A stretch of DNA of 46,136 bases from an uncultured Lachnospiraceae bacterium (GTDB taxonomy: Bacteria > Bacillota > Clostridia > Lachnospirales > Lachnospiraceae). Each line of letters opens with the position of its first letter. The stretch's first letter is position 1. The stretch lies in contig OMZJ01000161.1 in the NCBI GenBank assembly GCA_900315495.1, positions 1-46,136 of the forward strand, written 5' to 3'. Positions 18,158-26,697 of this stretch are shown piece by piece. A model generated the notes under the pieces. It was given only the letters and a program-made list of their open reading frames with translations, was not told the origin of the DNA and did no database searches. Made by a program: the position numbers and the translations under genes.

Positions 18158-18547
18158 TTACTTTTCGTTCAGAATTACAGTGATATTGCTGGTTCTCTTC
18201 AGAATGCGGTACGCTCTGCCCTGCGCTCTCGGCTTGATTCTCTTCATCGTCGGAGCCTCGTTTGCGAAGCACTCCTCGACGTAGAGATTCTCTCTCTTCA
18301 TGCTGTTGTTGTTCTCAGCGTTTGCCGCAGCAGATTCGAGCAGCTTCTTGATGAGACTGGAAGCATATCTGGGACTGTAGGTTACAATACCGATCGCGGT
18401 ATTGAGGTCCTTGCCGCGGATTGCGTCAAGGACGAACGCTGCCTTGCTGGCAGAAACTCTTGCATAAGAAAGCTTTGCGGACGGACGGGTGTCCCTCTGC
18501 TCTTCGTTTCTTGTTCTCTTGATCTGGGTTCTGTGTCCCTTAGCCAT
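18158..18547 (-). CDS. rplV: 50S ribosomal protein L22
   Basis: Large-subunit protein whose beta-hairpin lines the exit tunnel. It has 129 residues, slightly long at the N-terminus because of a charged MAKGHRTQIKRTRNEEQRD segment before the core. The core shows ARVSASKAAFVLDAIRGK and the hairpin RIKPRAQGRAYRILKRTSN, with no deletion of the kind known to affect macrolide sensitivity. It lies 19 bases after rpsS. Confidence 0.97.
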   Translation of the reverse strand: MAKGHRTQIKRTRNEEQRDTRPSAKLSYARVSASKAAFVLDAIRGKDLNTAIGIVTYSPRYASSLIKKLLESAAANAENNNSMKRENLYVEECFANEAPTMKRIKPRAQGRAYRILKRTSNITVILNEK

Positions 18548-18566
18548 TGATGTGCCCTCCTCTCAG

Positions 18567-18857
18567 TTAGTTCTTGGTGGCGACAGCCGCCTTAGCGTCG
18601 TCATGATGATGACCGCGGAAGGTTCTCGTAGCTACGAACTCACCCAGTTTGTGACCGACCATATCCTCAGTGAGATAAACCGGCACATGCTTTCTTCCGT
18701 CATATACTGCAATTGTATGTCCGACCATCTGCGGGAAAACAGTGGAGCGGCGAGACCAGGTGCGGATAACTTCCTTCTTTCCGGCCTTGTTCTGCTCTTC
18801 AACCTTTTTCATCAGGCTTTCGTCGACAAATGGTCCCTTCTTCAATGAACGAGCCAT
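18567..18857 (-). CDS. rpsS: 30S ribosomal protein S19
   Basis: Small-subunit head protein that works with S13 near the A and P sites. It has 96 residues. [40 protein letters not shown] and [20 protein letters not shown] are diagnostic. It starts 25 bases after rplB with AGGAGG upstream. Confidence 0.97.
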   Translation of the reverse strand: MARSLKKGPFVDESLMKKVEEQNKAGKKEVIRTWSRRSTVFPQMVGHTIAVYDGRKHVPVYLTEDMVGHKLGEFVATRTFRGHHHDDAKAAVATKN

Positions 18858-18882
18858 GAATATCCTCCTATTTGATCGCGGC

Positions 18883-19725
18883 TTACTTCATCAGTCTGCC
18901 GTCTCTTCTCCTCACGATTAACTTGTTGGATGCCTTCTTGTGCTTTCTGGTCTTCAGACCCATAGCAGGCTTGCCCCACGGAGTGGAGGGACCCGGACGT
19001 CCGACCGGAGCCTTGCCTTCGCCGCCGCCGTGCGGGTGATCGTTCGGGTTCATGACGGAACCTCTGACATGCGGGCGGACACCCATGTGACGGGTGCGGC
19101 CGGCCTTGCCGAGCTTGACCAGGTTGTGCTCGCCGTTTCCGACGACGCCGATGGTCGCGCGGCAATTCTCCGGAACCTGTCTCATCTCACCGGACGGAAG
19201 GCGGAGGGTTGCATAGCCGTTCTCCTTGGCCATCAGCTGTGCAAATGCACCGGCCGAGCGGACCATCTGTGCGCCTGCACCCGGATAGAGCTCCACGCAG
19301 TGCACGTTGGTACCGATCGGGATCTGGGAAAGCTTCAGGGTGTTGCCGACTCTGGTCTCGGCGGAATCGCCGCTCATCAGCTTTGCACCGACTTCAAGGC
19401 CTTCCGGTGCGAGGATATAGGATTTCACGCCGTCTGCGTAAACAATCAGAGCGATGTTGGCCGTACGGTTCGGATCGTACTCAATGGCCTTGACCACTGC
19501 CGGGATGCCGTCTCTGTTTCTCTTGAAATCGACCATTCTGTACTTGACCCGGCCGCCGCCGCCGTGATGGCGGACAGTGATCTTACCCTGATTGTTTCTG
19601 CCTGCTGTCGTATTCTTGGAAACAATGAGGGATCTTTCCGGCTTTGACTTCGTGATTTCCGCGAAATCATAGCCAGTCATGTTTCTTCTGGACGGCGTGT
19701 AGGCCGTATATTTCTTGATTCCCAT
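18883..19725 (-). CDS. rplB: 50S ribosomal protein L2
   Basis: Peptidyl-transferase-associated protein, one of the most conserved in the large subunit. It has 280 residues. [20 protein letters not shown] near the start and [25 protein letters not shown] near the end are hallmarks; the latter contains the conserved histidine-glycine-rich loop. It lies 71 bases after rplW. Confidence 0.97.
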   Translation of the reverse strand: MGIKKYTAYTPSRRNMTGYDFAEITKSKPERSLIVSKNTTAGRNNQGKITVRHHGGGGRVKYRMVDFKRNRDGIPAVVKAIEYDPNRTANIALIVYADGVKSYILAPEGLEVGAKLMSGDSAETRVGNTLKLSQIPIGTNVHCVELYPGAGAQMVRSAGAFAQLMAKENGYATLRLPSGEMRQVPENCRATIGVVGNGEHNLVKLGKAGRTRHMGVRPHVRGSVMNPNDHPHGGGEGKAPVGRPGPSTPWGKPAMGLKTRKHKKASNKLIVRRRDGRLMK

Positions 19726-19796
19726 GACTGAATCTCCTTTATATCATTTATTGTCGCGCTTGTGTGCGCTTAACCGGTCCGCCGGAATCGCGGGCC

Positions 19797-20096
19797 TTAC
19801 AGTCCGGCAAATACCTCGATGTCCTTGCTGTCCTCGGACAGTGTGACGATCGCCTTCTTGCGCTTCGCAGTGAAGCCGGAAGTTCTGCCTCTTCTCTTTT
19901 CCTTGCCCGGAATGTTCATGGTGTTGACTCTGACGACCTTGGTATCCGGGAACATCTTCTCAACCGCCTCGGCGATCTGGGTCTTGTTCGCGTCGGGATT
20001 GACAAAGAAGGTATATTTCTTGGACTGCATTTCGTTCATCGATTTCTCGGTGACGACAGGCTGCAGGATGATGTCATAATATTTCAGCTCAGCCAT
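19797..20096 (-). CDS. rplW: 50S ribosomal protein L23
   Basis: Tunnel-exit protein and docking site for trigger factor and SRP. It has 99 residues. [20 protein letters not shown] and the C-terminal [20 protein letters not shown] segment are typical. The ATG at 20096 lies inside the last codons of rplD (8-base overlap) with a good AGGAGG upstream, indicating translational coupling. The longer frame to 20150 is not used. Confidence 0.96.
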   Translation of the reverse strand: MAELKYYDIILQPVVTEKSMNEMQSKKYTFFVNPDANKTQIAEAVEKMFPDTKVVRVNTMNIPGKEKRRGRTSGFTAKRKKAIVTLSEDSKDIEVFAGL

Positions 20097-20712
20097 TGTA
20101 GACCTCCTCCATCTTTTCGACGGCTGCCTTTGTCGCAACCAGATTGCCATACTTCAGGATGTCGTACACATTGATGGTGTTCGGCAGAGCGGTCTTTACG
20201 CCCTCGACGTTTCTCGCGGAGAGAACCACATTCTTATCACTCTCTGCAAGAACGACAAGCGCTCCGTCCAGATTGAGGTTCTTCATGACCTCAACGAACT
20301 TCTTTGTCTTGATCTCATCGAGCTTCAGCTCATCGAGAACAACGAGCTTGTTCTCCTGAAGCCGGCTTGTCAGAGCGGAGCAGAGCGCTGCTCTCTTCTC
20401 TTTCTTGTTCAGCTTGATGGAATAATCTCTGGGCTTCGGCGCGAACACGATGCCGCCGCCGGTCCACTGCGGTGCGCGGATGGATCCCTGTCTTGCGTGA
20501 CCGGTACCCTTCTGCTTCCACGGCTTCCTGCCGCCGCCGGAAACCTCGGAACGGGTCTTCGCGGACTGCGTTCCCTGACGTCTGCCAGCCAGAAATGCCT
20601 GTACAGAAAGCTTTACGAGATGCTCGTTCACTTTTGCGCCGAACACCGCATCGCTCAGCTCCATTGTACCGACTTCGGCTCCCTGCATATTTTTAACAGC
20701 TACACTAGCCAT
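20089..20712 (-). CDS. rplD: 50S ribosomal protein L4
   Basis: Large-subunit protein with a loop reaching the exit tunnel; in E. coli also the S10 operon repressor. It has 207 residues. [20 protein letters not shown] and [20 protein letters not shown] mark the tunnel loop. It lies 31 bases after rplC and overlaps rplW by 8 bases. Whether L4 controls the leader at 21861-22076 is not shown by the sequence. Confidence 0.97.
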   Translation of the reverse strand: MASVAVKNMQGAEVGTMELSDAVFGAKVNEHLVKLSVQAFLAGRRQGTQSAKTRSEVSGGGRKPWKQKGTGHARQGSIRAPQWTGGGIVFAPKPRDYSIKLNKKEKRAALCSALTSRLQENKLVVLDELKLDEIKTKKFVEVMKNLNLDGALVVLAESDKNVVLSARNVEGVKTALPNTINVYDILKYGNLVATKAAVEKMEEVYNG

Positions 20713-20743
20713 TGTCTGGTCCTCCTTCTGTTTCGGTTCAGGC

Positions 20744-21376
20744 TTACAGGGCCTTCACGGAATTCTTCACGGTTACAAGCGCCTTCCTCGGTCCCGGTAC
20801 GCCGCCCTTGATCAGAAGCAGGTTCTCTGCCGCGTCAACGCGGACAACTTCAAGATTCTGGACGGTAACCCGTACGGCGCCCATATGTCCGGGCATTCCC
20901 TTGCCCTTCGGAACGCGTCCGGGGGTTGTGGAAGAGTTGTTGGAACCGGCATGGCGATGATACTTGGAGCCGTGCGCCATCGGTCCTCTCGACTGACCGT
21001 GTCTGCGGATCGCGCCCTGATAGCCTTTTCCTTTGGAGATGGCCGTTACATCAACCTTATCGCCGACCGCAAAAACGTCGGCCTTGATTTCGTCCTTGAC
21101 ATTGTAATTCTCAGCGTCGTCAAGCCGGAACTCTCTGACATATCTCTTGTAGGAGACGCCCGCCTTGTCGAACATTCCCGCCAGCGGCTTTGTGACGAGC
21201 TTTTCTCTCTTGTCCGCGAAGCCGACCTGCACCGCGCTGTAGCCGTCCTTTTCAACAGTCTTCACCTGCGTGACGACACACGGCCCTGCCTGCAGTACGG
21301 TAACCGGAACGAGCTGACCTTTCTCGTCGAAAATCTGCGTCATTCCGACCTTGGTTGCGAGTATTGCCTTTTTCAT
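20744..21376 (-). CDS. rplC: 50S ribosomal protein L3
   Basis: Early-assembly protein whose loop reaches the peptidyl-transferase centre. It has 210 residues. [20 protein letters not shown] and the central [13 protein letters not shown] [19 protein letters not shown] block are diagnostic, as is [18 protein letters not shown]. It begins 166 bases after rpsJ, an unusually long gap that contains several short hairpins. Confidence 0.97.
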   Translation of the reverse strand: MKKAILATKVGMTQIFDEKGQLVPVTVLQAGPCVVTQVKTVEKDGYSAVQVGFADKREKLVTKPLAGMFDKAGVSYKRYVREFRLDDAENYNVKDEIKADVFAVGDKVDVTAISKGKGYQGAIRRHGQSRGPMAHGSKYHRHAGSNNSSTTPGRVPKGKGMPGHMGAVRVTVQNLEVVRVDAAENLLLIKGGVPGPRKALVTVKNSVKAL

Positions 21377-21542
21377 CTGTTTTCCTCCTGTTTTTTCTAC
21401 AGCGGACCGGTTTCCCGGTCATCCTAGAGCCGGAGCACCCGGCATTCAGGATTTTTATCGCGGCATGCTGATCTCTGCCGCCTGATTAACAGAAAAAATT
21501 CTGCTAACAGCTTGTTTGCCCGGCTGAGCCGGATCTGCCTGA
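21377..21542 (-). other. structured rpsJ-rplC intergenic region
   Basis: A 166-base gap holding a 6 bp GACCGG/CCGGTC stem with a GAAA tetraloop (21408-21422 region), a GCCGG-GTGCT-CCGGC stem and a CCGGCTCAGCCGG palindrome on the minus strand. No T-run follows any of them, and no good promoter was seen. These may stabilise or process the S10 transcript. Confidence 0.4.
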
Positions 21543-21860
21543 TTACTTGCTGATCATCTTGATGTTGATCGAAACGCCGGCCGGAAGTTCCAGGCGGGAA
21601 AGTGCATCCACCGTCTTCTGGGTCGGATCGATGACATCGATCAGTCTCTTGTGGGTTCTCTGCTCAAACTGCTCTCTGGAATCCTTGTACTTGTGAACAG
21701 CACGAAGGATGGTGACCACTTCCTTCTTGGTGGGAAGCGGAACCGGTCCGGATACGCGGGTCCCTGTTCTGCCGACCGTCTCGACGATCTTCGCTGCGGA
21801 AGAGTCGATCAGTCTGTGATCGTAAGCCTTGAGCGTGATTCTCATGATTTTTGCTGCCAT
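21543..21860 (-). CDS. rpsJ: 30S ribosomal protein S10
   Basis: Small-subunit head protein, also the NusB partner in antitermination. It has 105 residues. [36 protein letters not shown] and [20 protein letters not shown] are diagnostic. The start at 21860 gives [11 protein letters not shown] and has AGGAGG 11 bases upstream; the frame continuing to 21914 has no support. It is the first gene of the S10-spc transcript, about 215 bases downstream of the promoter. Confidence 0.97.
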   Translation of the reverse strand: MAAKIMRITLKAYDHRLIDSSAAKIVETVGRTGTRVSGPVPLPTKKEVVTILRAVHKYKDSREQFEQRTHKRLIDVIDPTQKTVDALSRLELPAGVSINIKMISK

Positions 21861-22076
21861 AAAAAAAGCCGCCTCCTTTTCGCACTTTACGTACGACAAG
21901 CGGTGACTGTACACGGGCCCGTGCGTGTCTTCACGTTGAACGGGCTGATTCTGTAAACCTTTCAGGCAAAGATTACTGTATACAGTGACTTGTCGTCAGT
22001 TTCTAACTTGACATTCGCTCCGCGGAGTTCTCTGCCTGGGCAGTAACCTCTCGTTTCATTGCTATCATGTCACAGC
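21861..22076 (-). promoter_or_regulatory. S10 operon leader
   Basis: About 215 transcribed bases before rpsJ. It includes a perfect 12-base palindrome (actgtatacagt, 21975-21986), and two related segments (near 21892-21912 and 21979-22000) that are partly complementary and could pair over about 80 bases. Such a leader is where L4-type feedback acts in other bacteria; here that is inference. Confidence 0.4.
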
Positions 22077-22082
22077 TTCCCT

Positions 22083-22111
22083 ACTATACTCTCTTTACCC
22101 GTGGATTGCAA
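22083..22111 (-). promoter_or_regulatory. S10 operon promoter
   Basis: On the minus strand, TTGCAA (22106-22111), 17-base spacer, TATAGT (22083-22088). It would start transcription near 22076 for rpsJ and the genes after it. It is divergent from the plus-strand promoter whose -35 begins at 22131. Confidence 0.8.
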
Positions 22112-22130
22112 GCACTTTCGCACTTTTTTC

Positions 22131-22160
22131 TTGACAGTTTTCGGGCCTGCTCCCTATACT
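22131..22160 (+). promoter_or_regulatory. promoter of the RlmI-like methyltransferase gene
   Basis: TTGACA (22131-22136), 18-base spacer, TATACT (22155-22160). The transcript would have a leader of about 235 bases before the gene at 22405. I recognise no riboswitch in that GC-rich leader. Confidence 0.75.
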
Positions 22161-22404
22161 TAAGCAGTGAATTTTACCTTCCTGTTCATCCGGTCTGCAG
22201 GATTCCCGGGCGGCGGAAGGTGCCAAATTTCCTGCCCTCTGCGTAAGCGTTTCCGAAAAGCAGCGGACAGCATCCTGCCCGCGATGCAGCCTCTGTCCTC
22301 TGCAGGCTGCCGGACCGGGTATAAACCAAAATCCAGGGTACCCTCCGCAGGGGCTTCCGGAATCAGTCCCGGGAGGCAGCGGCGGCGGAATGAAAGGAAC
22401 AATT

Positions 22405-23286
22405 ATGTGGCTGGCGGATCAGTGGAAAGATTATGAAGTGATTGACTGCTCGAACGGCGAAAAGCTGGAGCGCTGGGGGACCTATCTCCTGCAGCGGCCG
22501 GATCCCCAGGTCATCTGGCAGACTCCCCGCGGCGCGGCCTGGAACCACCCCAACGCAATCTATCACCGCAGCTCCCGGGGCGGCGGCGAATGGGAATTTT
22601 TCTCCCTCCCGGAACAGTGGACCATCCGCTACGGGGATGCGCTGACCTTCCGCCTCAAGCCCTTTTCCTTCAAGCATACCGGACTCTTCCCGGAACAGGC
22701 AGCCAACTGGGAGTGGTTTTCCCGGCTGATCCGGCAGGAAAACCGCCCGAAGGACCGCCCGGTCCGCGTGCTGAACCTCTTTGCCTATACGGGCGGAGCC
22801 ACCGTGGCCGCCGCGGCGGCAGGTGCACACGTGACACACGTGGACGCCTCCAAAGGCATGGTCGGCTGGGCGAAGGAAAACGCGCAGATCAGCGGAGTCC
22901 CCGAGACTTCCGTCCGGTGGATTGTGGACGACTGCCAGAAATTTGTGGAGCGGGAGCTCCGCCGCGGCAAAACCTACGACGCCATTATCATGGACCCGCC
23001 GTCGTACGGCCGCGGCCCCCGCGGCGAGATCTGGAAGGTGGAAGACGCGATTCATCCCCTGGTCCGGCTCTGCGCCGGGCTCCTCTCCGACCATCCGCTC
23101 TTTTTCCTGATCAGCGGATACACCACCGGCTTTGCACCTTCCGTCCTGTCCTACCTGATCAGTCTGGAAGTCGTGCCCCGCTTTGGCGGGCGCGTGGAAT
23201 CCGATGAGATCGGGCTTCCCGTGACACAGACCGGCTTGGCGCTGCCCTGCGGCTCCTCCGGCCGCTGGTGCCGGGAGGATGCCTGA
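22405..23286 (+). CDS. class I SAM-dependent methyltransferase, RlmI/RlmK-like
   Basis: Probably methylates RNA, by similarity to the COG1092-type 23S rRNA cytosine methyltransferases; the exact target is not shown. It has 293 residues from 22405. The SAM-binding motif VLNLFAYTGGATVAAAAAGA is followed by the acidic THVDASKGM, and the catalytic-type MDPPSYGRGP lies about 80 residues later. It lacks a catalytic-loop cysteine beside the DPPSYG motif, so it could equally be another RNA or protein methyltransferase. An ATG at 22390 is in frame, but AAAGGAAC is well spaced from 22405. It is the only long plus-strand gene in the window, divergent from the S10 operon and convergent with the zinc-ribbon gene. 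Confidence 0.85.
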   Translation: MWLADQWKDYEVIDCSNGEKLERWGTYLLQRPDPQVIWQTPRGAAWNHPNAIYHRSSRGGGEWEFFSLPEQWTIRYGDALTFRLKPFSFKHTGLFPEQAANWEWFSRLIRQENRPKDRPVRVLNLFAYTGGATVAAAAAGAHVTHVDASKGMVGWAKENAQISGVPETSVRWIVDDCQKFVERELRRGKTYDAIIMDPPSYGRGPRGEIWKVEDAIHPLVRLCAGLLSDHPLFFLISGYTTGFAPSVLSYLISLEVVPRFGGRVESDEIGLPVTQTGLALPCGSSGRWCREDA

Positions 23287-23404
23287 GGACTGCTGCCCGG
23301 CTCGCTGCCGGCATCGCCGCGGCAGACTGCAGACCTTGCAGCGGGCAGCAGGCGGGGGATGATTCTCCGTCCCGCTGCGGGCCCCGCTATGCAATAGAAA
23401 GCCG

Positions 23405-23449
23405 AAACCCGGCCCGGACCTGCTGGAAAGGCAGATCCGGGCCGGGTTT
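23405..23449. terminator. bidirectional terminator between convergent genes
   Basis: A 14 bp perfect outer stem (arms 23405-23418 and 23436-23449) is extended by an inner stem after one mismatch. It lies in the 299-base gap between the methyltransferase and the zinc-ribbon protein genes. Short T-runs leave the stem on both strands, so it may stop transcription from both sides. The rest of the gap has GC-rich inverted repeats but no gene. Confidence 0.65.
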
Positions 23450-23585
23450 GTCATGCAAGTCTGTAATCCGGCCCGTTCGGGCTGGTTGTGCCCTTCCGAT
23501 CCGGAATCCGGCAGATCCCGCCGGGAGACATTTCCTGCCTGCCGGCCGGTCGGAGCGGATTCGGAGAAGATTCAAACGTTTTGGA

Positions 23586-26516
23586 TCAGTAGATCTCCGC
23601 GCTGCCGTCGATCGGGACGTAGCAGTCCGCCGGCGCGGACAGGTGCAGCCAGGCAGAACCGCTGACCGTAATCCCGGACGGCGTGATCCCCGTCCCTGCC
23701 GCGATCGGAACATCCGCCGCGCCGGCAGTGGACCCCGCCGTCAGGTCTCTGACCGCCGCAAAAGTACCGGCGCCGGACAGGTCCGCAAGCGGGTATTCGG
23801 AAGCCGTCACCTCGGTGCCTCCCGTGAAGGTGACCGGCACGCCCCAGGACGAGGCGGAGGAAACCCCGGCAATCGGGTTCGTCAGAACCACCGTGAACGA
23901 GCCGTCCCCGTTCGCGTTCTGGATCAGCCCGGATGAAGTACTGATTCCGCTGAAGGTTCCTGTGTTCTGCAGCACCGGCGTGCCGGCCGTCAGCGAGAGC
24001 ACCGTGCTGTAGTCTGCGTTCAGCACCAGCAGGGCGTTTCCGGAGGGCCCGCCCTGTGCATAGATGACAATATTCAGGCCCGGTGCTGACGCGTCGATGT
24101 CGGCAATGGCCATGGAGAAGGAAGCTCCCTCGACCGGCGTCGTGTAAACCTCCGTTCCGTTCGTGTCATAGATCACCGCAGTGCTGTATCCGTCCGCCTG
24201 CTGCTTGACATCCCATCCCAGCGCTTCCTGTGCGCCGTCCCCGTTGAAATCCTCAAACAGGGCATTGCTGCTTCCCTGCGGAAATTCTGTCACCGGAAAA
24301 GAAGACACAGACGCCTGATTCTCAGGCGTCTGTGTTGTTTCCGGCTGCGGAAGATCTCCCGGTTCAATTTCGGTCACGCTTCCCTCTGCCGCGGCGCGGG
24401 TGACATGGCCGCTCTGTGTGCTTCCATCCCATGTCACGGACGCATCGTCCGGATTCAGGGACAGATTGACATAGGTTCCGTTTCCGAAATCGATCTGGAT
24501 CATATCGTTCGCCCGATGCCAGTAGGCGGCGCTGTCAATATCGTAACCCGCAGCCTGCAGCTGGCTCAGGATATCCGACGCGCCCGAAAGGGCAGCGACA
24601 TCATCCTTCGTGATTTGCGCCGCGGCATACTCCTGGTACTGGCCGTCCTTGACGGTCAGGTATCCCGTGGTTCCCGCGTCGCCGTCGATCAGCTGCATGG
24701 TGGAGGGATCCAGCACCCCGGTCAGCGGCCCGAACAGCGGTGTGCCGTAACCGGAACCGTCGCTGGTGAAAATGTTGGTCGTTGTCCCGTCCGAGACTAC
24801 GACATTGGTCCCCAGTCCCATGTCCGCGGTGGAAATGCTCACATCCGCGTCCGCCGGGTAGGTGACAATCGCCTGTGCCGGGTTGGACTCGCTGTTGAAA
24901 TACAGCGTCTGCTGCCCGTCCGCAGTCTTCACAAGGCCGAACGCGACTTCGGGAGTTCCCTCCGACAGGCTCTGGTAGATCATCTGCGTGACCGCGCTGC
25001 TGTCAACACCGGCCGCTTCCGCGATCTGCTCCCGGGCGCTCGACTCCGAGCGCTCCGTGCTTTCCGCGGTGGATGCCTCGGACGCCTTCCGGGATTCCTC
25101 TGCACTGGCATCTGCCGAGCTCTGCGCTGCAGATGATTCTCTCGACGCCTCCGCACTGGCATCTGCCGCAGACTGGGCTGCCTGGCTCGATGCCGCTGCA
25201 CTCGCATCTGCCGCAGACTGGGCCGCCTGGCTCGCCGCTGCGCTCTCGGCCGCAGAGCGACTTGCCGCTGCCGCGCTCTCTGCCGCAGACTGGCTCGCCG
25301 CCGCTGCCGCACTCTGTGCTGCCGCGTTCTGGGAATTGCCGCTGTTATTTGACGCCTGCGAGCTTCTCACCGGAGCAACCGCCGTCGTGGTCACGGCCGG
25401 CGCATCCTCCAGGCTGCTGCCGTAGACAATCTTTACCTGCGGATATTTGCCGGGCATGTAGGTTGCCGCAAAGCTCCCCTTCGGTGTCACCACCGTCTCC
25501 ACCCGGCTGAACGCATAGGTCATAATCTGCGTGACAGAGGATGGAATATAGATGACCTGCAGGTTCTTGAGATCATAGACGGAATAAGTGTCCATCCGGA
25601 TCACGCTGTCGGAGAGCTGCAGATACCGCACATCCGTTGCCTGGGAGAACGCATGGACCCCGATCTCCGTCAGCTTGTAGCCACCGATTTCCTCCGGAAG
25701 GATTGCCGTCTCCCCGGTGCCGTTCCACTCCACCAGAGTGACGCCGTCCTCATTGCGCTCATACACATTGCCGTTTGCGGTGATGGTCTCGCCGTCCGTG
25801 CCGGTCGACTCCTCCTCGAGCGTTTCCTCCGCCTTCTGCGATGCCGCAGTTGTCGCCGCAGTCGAAGAAGAGGCCGTCACGCTCAGCCGCTCCGGAACAT
25901 TCGGCGATGAGGAATTCCGGTTCATCAGGGAAAGGACGAGAACCAGAAGAACCGCTGCCACAACCGCCGCAATGATGATTACGATGATCAGCGGATTTCT
26001 GTGCTTTTTGCCGTCGTCCGCGTCATCGTAATAACCGTCGTCTGCCCCGTCGTATCCGGCGTCGTCGTCCGGTGCGTAGCTGTCATCCGGCTCGTTTCCG
26101 GCATCGCCGTCCTCCGGATACCCGCCGTCCGAATCGTCGGAATAGCCGCCGTCGTCATAACCGTCCGCATTCCCGTAGCTGCTGTCGTCATCGCCGGCGT
26201 CCTGATAGCCATTGTCTCCGGTGTCGTAATCCCCGTCGTAATCGTCCTGCCGGGAAGACTGCCTTCTGGTCCGGCGGCCGGCGGAATATGCGGCGCCGGA
26301 GGACCCGCCGTAGAGATCATCCTCATCCGCTCTGCGGATTCGGCTGCCGCTGCGGCCGTAGTCATCTGCCTCTGTATAGTAATCCTGATAATCGCTGCCG
26401 GTGCGCCCTGACTTCTGCCCGGAAGCAGAGACAGGCTGGATCTTCTGCCTTGCCCCGCAGATCGGGCAGTATTTTGTCCCTGACACCAGTTTCGCGCCGC
26501 ATTTTGGACAGATCAT
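23586..26516 (-). CDS. large membrane protein with zinc ribbon, LRR-like and Ala/Ser-repeat regions
   Basis: 976 residues; function unknown. In order: a zinc ribbon with Cys 3, 6, 17 and 20 (MICPKC, CPIC); an Arg-rich then strongly acidic Asp/Gly/Tyr tract (about 40-170); one transmembrane helix (about 175-198) preceded by KKHR; a Ser/Thr-rich stretch; a leucine-rich-like domain (about 265-365) with AFSQATDVRYLQL and LQVIYIPSSV repeats of the BspA type; an Ala/Ser/Gln repeat region (about 395-490) with a 15-residue period; and an extracellular half including an FG-GAP-like FEDFNGDGAQE at about 754. There is no signal peptide, so the ribbon and acidic tract should be cytosolic and the rest outside. 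The start has AGGAGG at 7 bases. Its own promoter is at 26602-26630. Confidence 0.85.
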   Translation of the reverse strand: MICPKCGAKLVSGTKYCPICGARQKIQPVSASGQKSGRTGSDYQDYYTEADDYGRSGSRIRRADEDDLYGGSSGAAYSAGRRTRRQSSRQDDYDGDYDTGDNGYQDAGDDDSSYGNADGYDDGGYSDDSDGGYPEDGDAGNEPDDSYAPDDDAGYDGADDGYYDDADDGKKHRNPLIIVIIIAAVVAAVLLVLVLSLMNRNSSSPNVPERLSVTASSSTAATTAASQKAEETLEEESTGTDGETITANGNVYERNEDGVTLVEWNGTGETAILPEEIGGYKLTEIGVHAFSQATDVRYLQLSDSVIRMDTYSVYDLKNLQVIYIPSSVTQIMTYAFSRVETVVTPKGSFAATYMPGKYPQVKIVYGSSLEDAPAVTTTAVAPVRSSQASNNSGNSQNAAAQSAAAAASQSAAESAAAASRSAAESAAASQAAQSAADASAAASSQAAQSAADASAEASRESSAAQSSADASAEESRKASEASTAESTERSESSAREQIAEAAGVDSSAVTQMIYQSLSEGTPEVAFGLVKTADGQQTLYFNSESNPAQAIVTYPADADVSISTADMGLGTNVVVSDGTTTNIFTSDGSGYGTPLFGPLTGVLDPSTMQLIDGDAGTTGYLTVKDGQYQEYAAAQITKDDVAALSGASDILSQLQAAGYDIDSAAYWHRANDMIQIDFGNGTYVNLSLNPDDASVTWDGSTQSGHVTRAAAEGSVTEIEPGDLPQPETTQTPENQASVSSFPVTEFPQGSSNALFEDFNGDGAQEALGWDVKQQADGYSTAVIYDTNGTEVYTTPVEGASFSMAIADIDASAPGLNIVIYAQGGPSGNALLVLNADYSTVLSLTAGTPVLQNTGTFSGISTSSGLIQNANGDGSFTVVLTNPIAGVSSASSWGVPVTFTGGTEVTASEYPLADLSGAGTFAAVRDLTAGSTAGAADVPIAAGTGITPSGITVSGSAWLHLSAPADCYVPIDGSAEIY
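25153..25234. repeat. 45-base direct repeat within the membrane protein gene
   Basis: A 37-base unit at 25153-25189 recurs at 25198-25234 with two or three differences, giving a 45-base period that encodes the 15-residue Ala/Ser/Gln repeat. More diverged copies extend to about 25085 and 25325. The length could vary between strains. Confidence 0.75.
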
Positions 26517-26550
26517 TTCTTTGTCCTCCTGTAATGGTCATTCCGCAGAC

Positions 26551-26584
26551 GGCAGGAGGCCGGCGCAAAAGCCGGTCTCCTGCC
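26551..26584 (-). other. hairpin at the 5' end of the membrane protein transcript
   Basis: A 14 bp inverted repeat (26551-26564 with 26571-26584, one wobble pair) with a 6-base loop lies about 10 bases after the inferred transcription start and 35 bases before the start codon. There is no T-run. It may protect the 5' end or influence translation. Confidence 0.55.
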
Positions 26585-26601
26585 CCCTGATACAGCCATA
26601 A

Positions 26602-26630
26602 AGTATAGCATTCAGCCCGCTGGAATTCAA
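26602..26630 (-). promoter_or_regulatory. promoter of the zinc-ribbon membrane protein gene
   Basis: On the minus strand, TTGAAT (26625-26630), 17-base spacer, TATACT (26602-26607). It lies about 70 bases past the AICAR formyltransferase stop and separates the membrane protein from the purine operon. Confidence 0.75.
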
Positions 26631-26697
26631 CCGGACCGCCGACAGCCAATGCTTACAAATCCCTTACAGTTCCGCCTTCCGTGCCGCTGCGCGCTGC

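Noticed and set aside
22170..22404. Possible riboswitch in the methyltransferase leader
   Set aside because: No conserved core of any riboswitch class I know was found.
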